The notes beneath the pieces are model-generated. The model made no database searches. It was not told the origin of the DNA and saw nothing but the letters and a program-made list of their open reading frames with translations. Positions 1 to 8,987 of a stretch of DNA of 36,540 nt are shown here, in pieces. The position numbers and the translations under genes are program-made. This stretch comes from Syntrophales bacterium. GTDB lineage: Bacteria; Desulfobacterota; Syntrophia; Syntrophales; JADFWA01. The stretch is taken from assembly GCA_030655775.1 (NCBI GenBank), contig JAUSPI010000114.1, positions 1-36,540 on the forward strand, given 5' to 3'. Every line of letters begins with the position of its first letter. Within the stretch, counting starts at the first letter, position 1.

Positions 1-116
1 AAGCACTCGGTGATCATATCTTTGAAAAATTTATTGCTAACAAGAAGATTGAATGGGACCAATACCGGACGCATGTCAGTCAGTATGAACTGGAAAAATA
101 TTTGCCGATTCTTTGA
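1..116 (+). CDS. glnA: Glutamine synthetase, C-terminal end (partial)
   Basis: An open frame enters at base 3 and encodes 37 residues ending ...YELEKYLPIL before TGA at 114-116. The pattern ALGDHIF...EWDQYRTHVSQYELEKYL is the conserved C-terminus of type I glutamine synthetase, which makes glutamine from glutamate, ammonia and ATP in the cytoplasm. Only the tail is inside the window, so the adenylylation site and active site cannot be judged. It lies directly upstream of hisH on the same strand, so co-transcription is possible. HisH uses glutamine, which fits the neighbourhood but does not prove a functional link. Confidence 0.85.
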   Translation, partial: ALGDHIFEKFIANKKIEWDQYRTHVSQYELEKYLPIL

Positions 117-124
117 TTGTTGCA

Positions 125-190
125 ATGAAGAAAATCCTCATTATAACCCATGATGAAATTAACGGAGACCGATTCATAGAACGAGCATGA
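125..190 (+). CDS. Possible 21-codon leader ORF coupled to hisH
   Basis: ATG at 125 opens a 21-residue frame (MKKILIITHD...FIERA) whose TGA at 188-190 overlaps the hisH ATG at 187-189 as ATGA, the classical layout for translational coupling. It begins 8 nt after the glnA stop. No good Shine-Dalgarno precedes the ATG and there is no run of histidine codons, so it is not a classical his attenuator. It may be chance or the remnant of a gene. I do not recognise a family. Confidence 0.25.
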   Translation: MKKILIITHDEINGDRFIERA

Positions 191-798
191 TAGCAATAAT
201 TGACTACAAAGCGGGCAATCTTACGTCCGTCCAGAGGGCTCTTGTCCACATAGGTGAGGAATGCCGGATAACCGACAGGCCGCTGGAAATACTGTCTGCC
301 GAAAGGGTCATATTACCAGGCGTGGGAGCAGCAGGTGCTGCGATGGATGTCATGAAAACGTCCGGTCTCGACAGCGTGATATGTGACGTCATTGGCGGAG
401 GTGTCCCGTTTCTGGGGATATGCCTCGGTGCTCAGATAATCCTCGACAGGAGCGAAGAAAATAGCGCCTCCTGTCTCGGTGTGATACAGGGCAGTGCGAA
501 AAAGTTTCGCACTGCCAATTTAAAAATTCCCCACATGGGATGGAACAACATTTCCGCTGTCCGTCCGCATCCTGTTCTTGCCGGTATTGATGAGAGAGCG
601 CAATACTATTTTGTCCATTCATATTATCCCGATCCGGAACGGCGCGACGACATCGTGGCAACGACCGAATACGGGGTTGAATTTGCATCAATCATCGGGA
701 AGGGGAACGTTGTCGCAATGCAGTTTCACCCTGAAAAAAGTGGAAGACACGGCCTTCGGATATTAAAAAACTTTTGTGAGTGGGACGGGACGGCATAA
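187..798 (+). CDS. hisH: Imidazole glycerol phosphate synthase, glutaminase subunit
   Basis: This 203-residue class I glutamine amidotransferase supplies ammonia from glutamine to HisF for imidazole-glycerol phosphate and AICAR formation in histidine synthesis. The N-terminus [12 protein letters not shown] is typical. The nucleophile elbow FLGICLG places the catalytic Cys at residue 79, and the MQFHPEKSG motif near the C-terminus supplies the His181/Glu183 pair. Length is normal for the family. hisF follows with a 2-nt gap, as expected for two subunits of one heterodimer. The start at 187 is chosen for family alignment; the ribosome site is weak and initiation may depend on coupling to upstream translation. 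Confidence 0.95.
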   Translation: MIAIIDYKAGNLTSVQRALVHIGEECRITDRPLEILSAERVILPGVGAAGAAMDVMKTSGLDSVICDVIGGGVPFLGICLGAQIILDRSEENSASCLGVIQGSAKKFRTANLKIPHMGWNNISAVRPHPVLAGIDERAQYYFVHSYYPDPERRDDIVATTEYGVEFASIIGKGNVVAMQFHPEKSGRHGLRILKNFCEWDGTA

Positions 799-800
799 CA

Positions 801-1580
801 ATGCTCAGTAAAAGGATTATCATTTGCCTGGATGTAAAAGAAGGCAAAACAACGAAAGGGATCAAATTTAAAGGTAACATCGATATCGGCGACCCGGTTG
901 ACATGGCCAGGGAATATTATGAGCAAGGTGTCGATGAACTGGTGTTTTATGACATCACCGCATCGTCGGATGAGAGAAAAATTATAATCGATGTAGTGAG
1001 CGATGTTGCAAAAAACATTTTTATTCCCTTTTCAGTGGGCGGCGGCATCAGTTCACTTGCCGACATGTATAATGTATTAAAAGCCGGGGCTGAAAAAATA
1101 AGCGTTAATACCGCTGCCGTTTTGAATCCAGGGCTGATTTCCGAAGGAGCGAAGATTTTCGGAAGTCAATGTATCGTATTGGGGATGGATGCAAAAAAAG
1201 TGGGAAAGAGCGCAGAAATACCATCGGGATACGAGGTCTGGATAAACGGCGGCAGGACGCCAATGGGTGTCGATGCGGTTGAGTGGGCACAAAAGGCCCA
1301 GGATCTGGGTGCCGGCGAGATCTGTCTCAACTCGATCGATGCCGACGGTACAAATGATGGGTATGAACTGAATTTGACAGCCTCGATATCCTCTACAGTT
1401 AGCATCCCCGTCATTGCTTCGGGAGGTGCCGGCAGGCCGGAGCATATCGGGGATGCTTTTGTAAAAGCGAAGGCAGATGCAGCACTCATTGCTTCCATGG
1501 TGCATTACCAACACTACACCGTCGGGGATATCAAGTCCTACCTCGAGCAGGAAGGGGTTCCGGTTCGTACTATTGTGTAG
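801..1580 (+). CDS. hisF: Imidazole glycerol phosphate synthase, cyclase subunit
   Basis: A 259-residue (beta/alpha)8 barrel that closes the imidazole ring of IGP using ammonia from HisH. The catalytic Asp pair is present at canonical positions: Asp11 in CLDVKEG and Asp130 in VLGMDAKK. Phosphate-binding loops SVGGGI and VIASGGAG are intact. ATG at 801 is preferred over an in-frame GTG at 780 because it gives the normal family N-terminus (MLSKRII) and follows a GGGACGGGA stretch. The signature [19 protein letters not shown] differs from the common LTSMDRDGT form and resembles the subtype I associate with Desulfobacterota; this is recall, not a search. The HisF2/WbuZ paralogues of surface-sugar synthesis are an alternative, but no sugar genes are adjacent. 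Confidence 0.93.
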   Translation: MLSKRIIICLDVKEGKTTKGIKFKGNIDIGDPVDMAREYYEQGVDELVFYDITASSDERKIIIDVVSDVAKNIFIPFSVGGGISSLADMYNVLKAGAEKISVNTAAVLNPGLISEGAKIFGSQCIVLGMDAKKVGKSAEIPSGYEVWINGGRTPMGVDAVEWAQKAQDLGAGEICLNSIDADGTNDGYELNLTASISSTVSIPVIASGGAGRPEHIGDAFVKAKADAALIASMVHYQHYTVGDIKSYLEQEGVPVRTIV

Positions 1581-1631
1581 CCATCTGTAAGAGCAAAGGT
1601 TTTTATTAAGTAGATACCTTATTGGATGATT

Positions 1632-1660
1632 TTGACTTGAAATAATTTTAGGACTGTATT
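1632..1660 (+). promoter_or_regulatory. Candidate sigma-70 promoter for gdhA
   Basis: TTGACT at 1632-1637 is followed after 17 nt by TGTATT at 1655-1660. The -35 matches consensus at 5 of 6 positions and the -10 at 4 of 6. The 245-nt gap between hisF and gdhA is AT-rich and shows no other obvious element. Moderate to weak evidence only. Confidence 0.3.
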
Positions 1661-1825
1661 AGGCATTTTGATTAATTGTCATTTGAGTTCCCAAATGCTG
1701 TTGATGATAATTAGTGGTCAATATTGAGGATAATACATAATGACGTAATGTGGCTTAATGCCTTATAGGTAAATCTTTTTGAAGATGTGCGACTAAAAAT
1801 AAATTTAGAGTGAAAGGAGATAAAA

Positions 1826-3175
1826 ATGATTGAGTTTATTAAGATGTGTGAAGCGTGCAACCCGGGGGAGCCGGAATTTATCCAGGCCGTGTCCGAGGTT
1901 GCCGAATCGGTTAAACCTGTTTTAGCGAAACATCCGGAGTATCGTAAGGCAAAGATATTGGAACGGATGGTTGAACCTGAGCGAACTATTATGTGTCGCG
2001 TTTCCTGGCTGGATGATAAAGGCGAGGTTCAGGTCAACAGGGGCTATCGTCTACAGATGAACAGCGCCATAGGTCCCTACAAAGGGGGATTTCGTTTTCA
2101 TCCGTCAGTTAATATGAGCATACTCAAGTTTCTCGGCTTTGAACAGGTGTTTAAAAATGCCCTGACAACCCTTCCTATGGGTGGTGCCAAGGGAGGATCA
2201 AATTTTGATCCTAAGGGGAAGTCGGATAATGAAGTAATGCGTTTTTGCCAGAGTTTCATGACCGAGATGTTCAGGCATATCGGTCCGGATACAGATGTTC
2301 CGGCAGGCGATATTGGAGTGGGAGCTCGTGAAGTAGGATACCTGTTCGGTATGTATAAAAAACTGCAGAATGAATTTACCGGAGTCTTGACTGGTAAAGG
2401 ACTTGAATGGGGAGGAAGTCTTATTCGCCCTGAGGCTACCGGTTACGGCTGTGTCTATTTTGCCTCCGAAATGCTGGCAACAAAAAATGATACCATAAAG
2501 GATAAGCTCTGTCTGGTTTCAGGTTCCGGGAATGTGGCTCAGTATACTGTTGCGAAAATTTTGGAGCTGGGAGGGAAGGTAGTAACACTTTCTGATTCTT
2601 CCGGATACATCTACGATGAGAAGGGAATAAATAGGGAAAAACTCGATTTTGTCATGCACCTTAAAAATGTAGCACGGGGACGCATCAAAGAATATGCGGG
2701 CAAGTATCCCGAAGCGGTCTATACCCCTATCGATCCTGCTCTCGATTACAATCCACTCTGGAATCATAAGTCTGATTGTGCCTTTCCTTCTGCCACGCAG
2801 AATGAGATAAATGGCAAGGATGCACAGAACCTGGTCAGTAACGGTGTTTATGTTGTAGGTGAGGGTGCTAATATGCCGACGACTCCAGAGGGTATTGAAA
2901 TCTTCATCGACAGTAAGATTTTATATGGACCGGGGAAAGCCGCGAATGCCGGCGGAGTTTCCGTTTCCGGTCTTGAGATGTCCCAGAATAGCATGCGTCT
3001 AAGCTGGTCTCGTGAAGAGGTGGATAAACATCTTCATGCCATCATGAGAAAAATACATAAGGCTTGTGTTGAAGCGGCTGAAGAGTACGGTACTCCCGGT
3101 AATTACGTAAACGGCGCTAACATAGCCGGTTTTACCAAGGTTGCTAAGGCTATGATGGCCCAGGGAGTCGTTTAG
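1826..3175 (+). CDS. gdhA: NADP-type glutamate dehydrogenase
   Basis: This 449-residue enzyme interconverts 2-oxoglutarate plus ammonia and glutamate. It has the length and motifs of the hexameric bacterial class: substrate loop NSAIGPYKGGFRFHPSV (about 79-95), catalytic lysine in PMGGAKGGSNFDPKG (Lys122), the PAGDIGVGAREVGY segment (about 158-172), then the Rossmann region LVSGSGNVAQYTV. NADP preference is assumed from family resemblance to E. coli GdhA. AAAGGAG lies 7 nt before the ATG, giving a firm start. It is flanked by a weak candidate promoter and a strong terminator, so it is probably monocistronic. With glnA upstream it forms a nitrogen-assimilation neighbourhood. Confidence 0.95.
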   Translation: MIEFIKMCEACNPGEPEFIQAVSEVAESVKPVLAKHPEYRKAKILERMVEPERTIMCRVSWLDDKGEVQVNRGYRLQMNSAIGPYKGGFRFHPSVNMSILKFLGFEQVFKNALTTLPMGGAKGGSNFDPKGKSDNEVMRFCQSFMTEMFRHIGPDTDVPAGDIGVGAREVGYLFGMYKKLQNEFTGVLTGKGLEWGGSLIRPEATGYGCVYFASEMLATKNDTIKDKLCLVSGSGNVAQYTVAKILELGGKVVTLSDSSGYIYDEKGINREKLDFVMHLKNVARGRIKEYAGKYPEAVYTPIDPALDYNPLWNHKSDCAFPSATQNEINGKDAQNLVSNGVYVVGEGANMPTTPEGIEIFIDSKILYGPGKAANAGGVSVSGLEMSQNSMRLSWSREEVDKHLHAIMRKIHKACVEAAEEYGTPGNYVNGANIAGFTKVAKAMMAQGVV

Positions 3176-3197
3176 TAATTTTGTCTGGTAGAAAGTA

Positions 3198-3236
3198 ATA
3201 AGCGGTGGTTTCACATTTTGTGATACCACCGCTTAT
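3198..3236. terminator. Bidirectional hairpin terminator between gdhA and yhcC
   Basis: Perfect 12-bp arms ATAAGCGGTGGT (3198-3209) and ACCACCGCTTAT (3225-3236) enclose a 15-nt loop that can pair further (CAC/GTG). It sits between convergent genes: 22 nt after the gdhA stop and immediately next to the stop of the minus-strand gene. It likely terminates both transcripts. Confidence 0.8.
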
Positions 3237-4169
3237 TCAAAAATTCGACCCCTGGTAAGAGTCTCTCTTCTCCAGTTCTCTATCGATGGAATTGAGGACA
3301 TCCATCTTGTTAATCCCCCACTGCGGTGCTAAATAGATGTCCTTGTAACCGTCAGCCGTCAATCGCTGAATCGTTACCTCCGGGGGTAATATCTCAAGGA
3401 TGTCGCAGACGGTGCCGACATATTCCTCTTTGTCCATCATCCTGATTTTGCCCCTTTCGTATAGATCCCCGACAACCGTTCCCTTGAGGGCAAGCAGGAG
3501 ATGGATCTTAATTCCATCGATAGGCAGACTGGCCACAACTCTTGCCGTTTCAAGAATCTCTTTATGAGTTTCTCCGGGAAGTCCGACAATGATGTGAACA
3601 CAGATGTTGATATTTTTTCCGGCGGTTCTGCGGACGGCATCCAGAAATGCCTCGGGGCCATGTCCTCGATTGATGCTTTTAAGGGTTTTTTCATGAATAG
3701 ATTGAAGGCCGTATTCCACCCAAACGTGGTAATCATTTGCGTATTCTTCAAGTAGATCAATTACCTCATCGGGAATGCAGTCAGGTCTTGTTCCGACGGC
3801 AAGGCCGGTCACATCGTCCTGTGCAAGTGCCTCGTCGTAGAGTGCCTTGAGGTTTTTGTAGTGACCGTATGTATTTGTGAAGGTCTGAAAATAGGCGATG
3901 AATTTTCCCGCTTTTCTGTGTTTTCTGTAATATTCTTTGCTCTGTTGTATTTGTTCAGCTACGGAGGGAAGGGGACCTTTCTGCCTCAGGCGTGAACCAC
4001 GGCCGTCGCAGTATGTACATCCCCCGGTTGAGAGCGTTCCATCCCGATTTGGGCAGGTAAAACCTGCATCGATTTGCAGTTTGTAGACCTTGCACCCAAA
4101 TTTGTTGATCAAGAAACTCTTGAAATCATAATATCTTTTGGAGTTGTTCCAGAAATCCGGTTTTTGCAT
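3237..4169 (-). CDS. Radical SAM protein, YhcC family (TIGR01212)
   Basis: The 310-residue protein has the radical-SAM cysteines at 39, 51 and 54 (CPNRDGT...GGCTYC), i.e. CX11CX2C rather than the usual CX3CX2C; this wide spacing is a hallmark of the YhcC group. Further family segments are VGTRPDCIPDEV, WVEYGLQSIHEKTL, and GLPGETHKEIL with the downstream IKIHLLLALKGT. The family resembles elongator Elp3-like radical SAM proteins and is presumed to act in RNA modification, but its substrate is not established to my knowledge. ATG at 4169 gives the normal N-terminus. It is divergent from mnmG, a tRNA-modification gene. Confidence 0.9.
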   Translation of the reverse strand: MQKPDFWNNSKRYYDFKSFLINKFGCKVYKLQIDAGFTCPNRDGTLSTGGCTYCDGRGSRLRQKGPLPSVAEQIQQSKEYYRKHRKAGKFIAYFQTFTNTYGHYKNLKALYDEALAQDDVTGLAVGTRPDCIPDEVIDLLEEYANDYHVWVEYGLQSIHEKTLKSINRGHGPEAFLDAVRRTAGKNINICVHIIVGLPGETHKEILETARVVASLPIDGIKIHLLLALKGTVVGDLYERGKIRMMDKEEYVGTVCDILEILPPEVTIQRLTADGYKDIYLAPQWGINKMDVLNSIDRELEKRDSYQGSNF

Positions 4170-4184
4170 AATGGCCTATGTTTT

Positions 4185-4243
4185 ATTGGTTTTATTAGTT
4201 CGATTTGTTCAATTGGTTAACCAATGAAACAAATAAAACCAAT
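4185..4243. repeat. AT-rich interrupted palindrome in the yhcC-mnmG divergent spacer
   Basis: The centre ATTGGTTAACCAAT (4212-4225) is a perfect 14-bp palindrome. Flanking arms ATTGGTTTTATT (4185-4196) and AATAAAACCAAT (4232-4243) are also complementary, as are TTTGTT (4204-4209) and AACAAA (4228-4233). It lies 16 nt upstream of the yhcC start codon. It could be an operator for divergent promoters or a repeat remnant. Confidence 0.5.
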
Positions 4244-4380
4244 TGAACTGATTTTGTTTTTTTTGTGTCTGAGCAGTTCACTTTTTTATTGTATTTTTTT
4301 CTTTAATGCTACTATATTGTTGATCTTAGTTCAAGACTTTCGGTTACTGAAACAAGTTCAGCACAGGTTTGGAGCGTCAA

Positions 4381-6297
4381 ATGGGTTCAAAAAAAAGCTA
4401 TGATGTCATTGTTGTCGGGGGAGGTCACGCAGGGTGTGAAGCGGCCCTGGCAGCGGCCAGAATGGGGTGTGAGACACTGCTGTTCAATATTAATCTTGAC
4501 TCCATTGCCCTCATGTCATGTAATCCGGCTATCGGAGGCCTTGCCAAAGGCCAGCTGGTAAAAGAGATTGATGCCCTGGGTGGGGAGATGGGAAAAATAG
4601 CCGATAAGACGGCCGTCCATTTTCGCCTGCTCAATTCCTCCAAGGGTCCGGCTGTCCAGTCCTCCCGGGTGCAGTGCGATAAACAGTTATACACACAGGC
4701 CATGAAGGCTGTTGTTGAAAAGGAGAAAAACCTCCACATACGGCAGGCCCTTGTTGATCGGCTGGTGGTTGAAGAGGGTAGGATTGTTGGAGTTGAAGAC
4801 AGTACCGGATTTTTCTACAGCGGGAAGACCGTTATCATCACAACGGGGACCTTCCTGAACGGGCTTGTACATATCGGCACTTCCCGTCAGTCTGCGGGGC
4901 GGGCAGGTGAGATAGCATCGATTTGTCTTGCAGAATCTCTCAGGGGACAGGGTTTCGAGATGGGACGTATGAAGACCGGAACTCCGCCCAGATTGCGTGC
5001 CTCCACGATCGATTTTTCAGGACTTAAAAGGCAGGACAGTGATCCTGATCCGGAGCCCTTTTCTTTTACTACTAAAAAGTTGCGTGACGAGAGACTCCCC
5101 TCGTATTTTTCCCACACGACGCCTGAAACGCATAAACTGATCAGAGACAACATAGAAAAATCTCCTCTTTATTCAGGTGCCATCAAGGGGATAAGCGCCC
5201 GGTACTGTCCTTCCCTCGAAGATAAGGTGGTACGCTTTACAGACAAAGAAAGTCATCCGGTTGTTCTTGAGTTTGAGGGTATTGAGACAGAAGAGATTTA
5301 CTCAAAAGGCCTGGGAAACAGCCTCCCCATTGAGTTTCAGGAAAAGATAGTCCACAGCGTTCCAGGCCTCGAAGAGGCGGAAATGATGCGCTCGGCTTAT
5401 GCCATAGAATATGACTTCGTTCAACCTACACAGCTCAAGCAGACTCTTGAAACAAAGCTTATTCAGGGATTGTATCTCGCCGGGCAGATAAACGGAACTT
5501 CCGGCTATGAGGAAGCCGCCGCTCAGGGGATGTGGGCTGGGATCAATGCCGCCCTGGCCGTACAGGAAAAAGAACCCTTTATCCTGAATCGCTCTGAGGC
5601 CTATATGGGGGTGCTTATCGATGACCTTGTTACGAGTGGAGTTGATGAACCTTATAGAATGTTTACATCACGGGCAGAATACCGTCTCATACTGAGAGAG
5701 GACAACGCCACCATCAGGTTGATGGGAAAGGGGTATGATCTCGGGCTGATCTCCAGTGATGACTATAGCGACCTGAAAGAAAAGGTTCGCCAGATTGAAG
5801 CAGGGATCAAGAATCTATCGTCGGGAAAACTCTACCCCGGCGCGGATGTGAACCTGACACTTTCACAAATGGGGACAGTCCCCATTAAAAAGCCGACAAC
5901 TTTCTATCAGCTACTCAAAAGGCCTGAGCTTCGTTATGATGATCTGAAACCCCTTGAGGGATGGGAGGAAGTCACCGACAGAATGGTGAAAAAGCAGATA
6001 GAGATCGAGGCGAAATATGAAGGGTACATCAAACGGCAGATTGAATCTGTAAAAAAGTTCAAGGAGATGGAGGAGAAAGAAATACCCGCAGGACTAAATT
6101 ACTTCGCAATACCAGGGCTTTCCAATGAGCTGAAAAAGAAACTGTCCATGATAGAACCCGCTTCTGTAGGGCAAGCAAAGAGGATACCGGGAATGACCCA
6201 GGCGGCAATTGTGGCCGTGCTTATCTATATGAAAAAAGAAGAACTTCATTCTCAGAAGAATCATAAAAGCAAAAACAAGAGCCAGGATGTTAGTTAA
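4381..6297 (+). CDS. mnmG: tRNA uridine-5-carboxymethylaminomethyl modification enzyme MnmG
   Basis: MnmG (GidA), 638 residues, works with MnmE to install (carboxymethyl)aminomethyl groups at the wobble uridine of certain tRNAs, using FAD, NADH and a methylene-folate carbon. The N-terminal FAD motif [20 protein letters not shown] is present, as are [22 protein letters not shown] and TGTFLNG, and the GidA signatures [11 protein letters not shown]-like (here [16 protein letters not shown]) and [16 protein letters not shown]. The C-terminal helical MnmE/tRNA-binding domain is complete. ATG at 4381 is preferred to the in-frame TTG at 4369 because GGAG (4371-4374) lies 6 nt before it. The last ~15 residues are Lys/Ser-rich and probably disordered. 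Confidence 0.96.
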   Translation: MGSKKSYDVIVVGGGHAGCEAALAAARMGCETLLFNINLDSIALMSCNPAIGGLAKGQLVKEIDALGGEMGKIADKTAVHFRLLNSSKGPAVQSSRVQCDKQLYTQAMKAVVEKEKNLHIRQALVDRLVVEEGRIVGVEDSTGFFYSGKTVIITTGTFLNGLVHIGTSRQSAGRAGEIASICLAESLRGQGFEMGRMKTGTPPRLRASTIDFSGLKRQDSDPDPEPFSFTTKKLRDERLPSYFSHTTPETHKLIRDNIEKSPLYSGAIKGISARYCPSLEDKVVRFTDKESHPVVLEFEGIETEEIYSKGLGNSLPIEFQEKIVHSVPGLEEAEMMRSAYAIEYDFVQPTQLKQTLETKLIQGLYLAGQINGTSGYEEAAAQGMWAGINAALAVQEKEPFILNRSEAYMGVLIDDLVTSGVDEPYRMFTSRAEYRLILREDNATIRLMGKGYDLGLISSDDYSDLKEKVRQIEAGIKNLSSGKLYPGADVNLTLSQMGTVPIKKPTTFYQLLKRPELRYDDLKPLEGWEEVTDRMVKKQIEIEAKYEGYIKRQIESVKKFKEMEEKEIPAGLNYFAIPGLSNELKKKLSMIEPASVGQAKRIPGMTQAAIVAVLIYMKKEELHSQKNHKSKNKSQDVS

Positions 6298-6313
6298 AAA
6301 TAATACCTTTTGC

Positions 6314-6450
6314 CCCCCCAATAGACATTGACTCTTCCAACACAGTAGGACAGGCGTCCCGCCTGTCCATAATGGTGAATCGCTTAGACAGCCGAGACGG
6401 CTGTCCTACGGGATGGGGAGGACAGACTTTATTTTCAATGTCTATTTTTG
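6314..6450. repeat. MITE-like nested palindromic element
   Basis: Outer inverted arms AATAGACATTG (6320-6330) and CAATGTCTATT (6436-6446) are perfect, with C-rich/G-rich continuations. Inside lie a 9-bp hairpin GGACAGGCG/CGCCTGTCC (6348-6368), an 8-bp hairpin GACAGCCG/CGGCTGTC (6387-6405), and a GTAGGAC/GTCCTAC pair (6345-6351 and 6403-6409). There is no coding potential for a transposase. The nested structure suggests a dispersed non-autonomous element; the family is not identified by search. Confidence 0.6.
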
Positions 6451-6465
6451 GGAACACCTTTTTTC

Positions 6466-6494
6466 TTGACAAAAATCATGCACATTTTTATAAG
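6466..6494 (+). promoter_or_regulatory. Sigma-70 promoter of the Stn-like operon
   Basis: A perfect -35 TTGACA (6466-6471), a 17-nt spacer and -10 TATAAG (6489-6494) give a near-consensus promoter with predicted start near 6501. It would leave a 5' leader of roughly 165 nt before the ATG at 6667. I see no clear riboswitch fold in the leader. It begins just after the palindromic element, so that element may have brought or insulated the promoter. Confidence 0.65.
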
Positions 6495-6666
6495 CTATAA
6501 ATCTTCCGTATTTTAAAGCCCCATCGTTCAATTTTATTTAGAAGTACATAGCGAACGAATATAACAAGATTGTTCCTTACATTTCTCATATAAGCAAAAC
6601 AGGTTCAGGATTTTATATAGAGTGGAAAGGATGTGAACATATAAATTGAAAGTAGCGGATAAAAAT

Positions 6667-7131
6667 ATGCCAACAGAAGTACAAGAGATACTTCAAACTT
6701 ACGCTCAGCATCTTGACAGCATCATACCGATTTTACAGGGAGTGCAGGGAAAATTTGGATACATATCCGAAGACGCGGTGGAGTGCATCGCACAATACCT
6801 TGATGTCTCACAGAGCTATATTTACGGCGTGGCTACGTTTTATGCTCAATTCAGATTCACTCGCCCGGGCGACCACGTAATGTGTCTGTGCCGTGGAACC
6901 GCATGCCACGTCGGAGGTGCAGATCAGATACTCGAACAAGTTAAGAGAAACCTTGGCATCAAAGAAGGTGAAACGACCGATGACGGAAAATTTTCTCTCG
7001 AAACCGTAGCCTGCATAGGATGCTGTGTCCTGGCCCCCTGTATGACAATCGACCAGGAGGTGCACGGCCATTTAACTCCTCAAAAGGCAACAAAGATATT
7101 GAAGGTCATTAGCAAGGAGAAGAAGAAATGA
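6667..7131 (+). CDS. NuoE/HydC-like [2Fe-2S] subunit of bifurcating module 1
   Basis: A 154-residue thioredoxin-fold protein of the complex I 24-kDa family. The four [2Fe-2S] cysteines are present as CRGTAC and CIGCC near the C-terminus (C-x4-C and C-x3-C patterns); the helical N-terminal part with GYISEDAVECIAQYL and YGVATFYAQFRF is typical. In HydABC and StnABC complexes this subunit binds the NuoF-like flavoprotein. ATG at 6667 is chosen; an in-frame TTG at 6646 would add seven residues, but the nearest strong purine stretch (GGAAAGGA, 6624-6631) is 14 nt before that TTG and is followed by a closed ATG-TGA. Its stop codon overlaps the ATG of the next gene by 4 nt, indicating translational coupling. 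Confidence 0.9.
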   Translation: MPTEVQEILQTYAQHLDSIIPILQGVQGKFGYISEDAVECIAQYLDVSQSYIYGVATFYAQFRFTRPGDHVMCLCRGTACHVGGADQILEQVKRNLGIKEGETTDDGKFSLETVACIGCCVLAPCMTIDQEVHGHLTPQKATKILKVISKEKKK

Positions 7132-8987
7132 CGGGTTCAAATGACAATGGCCGCACTGTTCTTGTTTGCCTGGGGACGGGTTGTGTATCTTCGGGATCTA
7201 TTGATATTTACGGTGCTATCGAAGCGGAAGTTAAGAAGGCCGGCCTCGAGGGAATCAACGTGAAATTCACGGGCTGTCACGGTTTTTGCCAGAGAGGCCC
7301 TATAGTTATCATAGAACCTGAAGGCGTTTTCTACTCGGCAGTGAAGGAAAAGGATGTCCCCGAAATTGTCGAGTCTCACCTGAAGAACAATAAGCCGGTT
7401 GAACACCTGTTTTATCGTGATCCCGTAGCAGACGAGCCGGTCAAATGCTACAAGGATATTCCTTTTTACGCGGGACAGGAACGCATAGTCCTGAAAAATT
7501 GCGGCCACATCAACCCGGAGGTAATCGAGGATTCTATTAACGCAGGGGTGTATCGGATGACCGAAAAAGTCCTCCATGAAATGACCCCGGAAGATGTTAT
7601 TGAGACGATAAAAAAGTCGGGACTTCGTGGAAGAGGTGGTGCCGGTTTCCCAGCGGCCATAAAATGGAAGTTTTGCCGAGACGAGAAAGCCGATCAGAAG
7701 TATATAATCTGTAATGCGGATGAAGGAGACCCCGGTGCATTTATGGACGGGTTTATTCTGGAAGCTAACCCGCATCAGGTTATAGAGGGAATGATCATCG
7801 CAGGCTACGCCATAGGTGCAACGAAAGGCTTTATTTATGTACGTGCGGAGTATCCCCTGGCTGTTAAGCGCCTTTACATCGCCGTATCGCAAGCCAGGGA
7901 GCGTGGATTCTTAGGCGACAACATCGCGGGCAGCGATTTCAGCTTCGATTTGAAAATATTCCAGGGTGCAGGAGCTTTTGTGTGCGGAGAGGAGACCGGG
8001 TTGATAGCTTCTATCGAAGGATCCAGAGGGATGCCTCGTACACGTCCCCCTTTCCCCGCGCAGAGGGGGTTGTGGGGCAGGCCGACCATAATCAATAACG
8101 TAAAAACCCTATCATACATTCCTGAAATCATTAATAAAGGGGCAGACTGGTTTGCCGGTATCGGCACTGAAAAAAGTCCCGGCACTGCGGTCTTTGCCCT
8201 CACCGGAAAAGTGGCAAATAGCGGTTTGATAGAAGTTCCAATGGGGACGACCCTTCGCGAAATAATATTCGTAATCGGCGGAGGCATCCCGGACGGCAAA
8301 AAATTTAAGGCGGTACAGACCGGTGGCCCGTCCGGCGGCTGCATTCCCTCTGAATTCCTCGATATGAAGGTGGATTTTGATGAGCTTGCAAAAGTCGGCT
8401 CAATCATGGGTTCAGGCGGTATGGTTGTTATGGACGAGGATTCCTGTATGGTTGATATCGCACGATACTTCCTCTCATTTACGGAAGATGAATCCTGCGG
8501 CAAATGCACTCCATGCAGAATGGGGACACAGCACGTGCTTCGCATCCTGAACGACATCACAGAAGGTAATGGCAAGCCGGAGGATATCGACACGCTGGAG
8601 AAATTGTGCAGAACTATCAAAGATACCTCGCTTTGCGGGCTCGGTCAGACGGCCCCCAACCCGGTACTTACAACTATCGAGCATTTCCGGGACGAATACG
8701 AGGCCCACATCAATGAGGGACGATGTCCGGCCCTTGCATGCAAAGCGTTGTTGACATATGCCATTGATGCCGAAACGTGCAAGTCGTGCGGTCTCTGCAA
8801 GAAAGACTGCCCGACTGATGCGATTACAGGTTCTGTTAAACCGCCGGAGGCTTTTGTCATCCACGAAGAAAAATGTATACGCTGCGGTATGTGCTTTAGT
8901 GTATGTCCCTTTGGTTCGGTACAAAAAAGTTCCGGCAACGGGGAAACACAAGTCCGGAAAAGCGGGAGCAAAAACAATAATGAGTGA
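7128..8987 (+). CDS. NuoF/HydB-like NADH-binding FMN Fe-S flavoprotein, module 1
   Basis: The 619-residue protein has the HydB/StnB layout. It starts with a thioredoxin-like [2Fe-2S] domain (C14, C19, C50, C54). The complex I 51-kDa FMN/NADH domain follows (LRGRGGAGFPAAIKW, CNADEGDPGAFMD, GAFVCGEETGLI), then SLBB, a [4Fe-4S] motif ESCGKCTPCRMGT, and a C-terminal two-cluster ferredoxin (CKSCGLCKKDC and CIRCGMCFSVC). In characterised relatives this subunit carries the FMN where NADH and ferredoxin electrons are coupled. The extra C-terminal ferredoxin separates it from plain respiratory NuoF. It overlaps the next gene by 8 nt. Confidence 0.94.
   Translation: MTGSNDNGRTVLVCLGTGCVSSGSIDIYGAIEAEVKKAGLEGINVKFTGCHGFCQRGPIVIIEPEGVFYSAVKEKDVPEIVESHLKNNKPVEHLFYRDPVADEPVKCYKDIPFYAGQERIVLKNCGHINPEVIEDSINAGVYRMTEKVLHEMTPEDVIETIKKSGLRGRGGAGFPAAIKWKFCRDEKADQKYIICNADEGDPGAFMDGFILEANPHQVIEGMIIAGYAIGATKGFIYVRAEYPLAVKRLYIAVSQARERGFLGDNIAGSDFSFDLKIFQGAGAFVCGEETGLIASIEGSRGMPRTRPPFPAQRGLWGRPTIINNVKTLSYIPEIINKGADWFAGIGTEKSPGTAVFALTGKVANSGLIEVPMGTTLREIIFVIGGGIPDGKKFKAVQTGGPSGGCIPSEFLDMKVDFDELAKVGSIMGSGGMVVMDEDSCMVDIARYFLSFTEDESCGKCTPCRMGTQHVLRILNDITEGNGKPEDIDTLEKLCRTIKDTSLCGLGQTAPNPVLTTIEHFRDEYEAHINEGRCPALACKALLTYAIDAETCKSCGLCKKDCPTDAITGSVKPPEAFVIHEEKCIRCGMCFSVCPFGSVQKSSGNGETQVRKSGSKNNNE

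Noticed and set aside
7137-7892. Long antisense open frame (251 codons) opposite the NuoF-like gene
   Set aside because: The plus-strand frame has unmistakable FMN and Fe-S motifs; the antisense product has no recognisable motif and is a codon-bias shadow.
8758-8979. Upstream in-frame extension of the NuoG-like gene
   Set aside because: It would overlap the NuoF C-terminal ferredoxin domain in another frame; ATG 8980 gives the proper family N-terminus.
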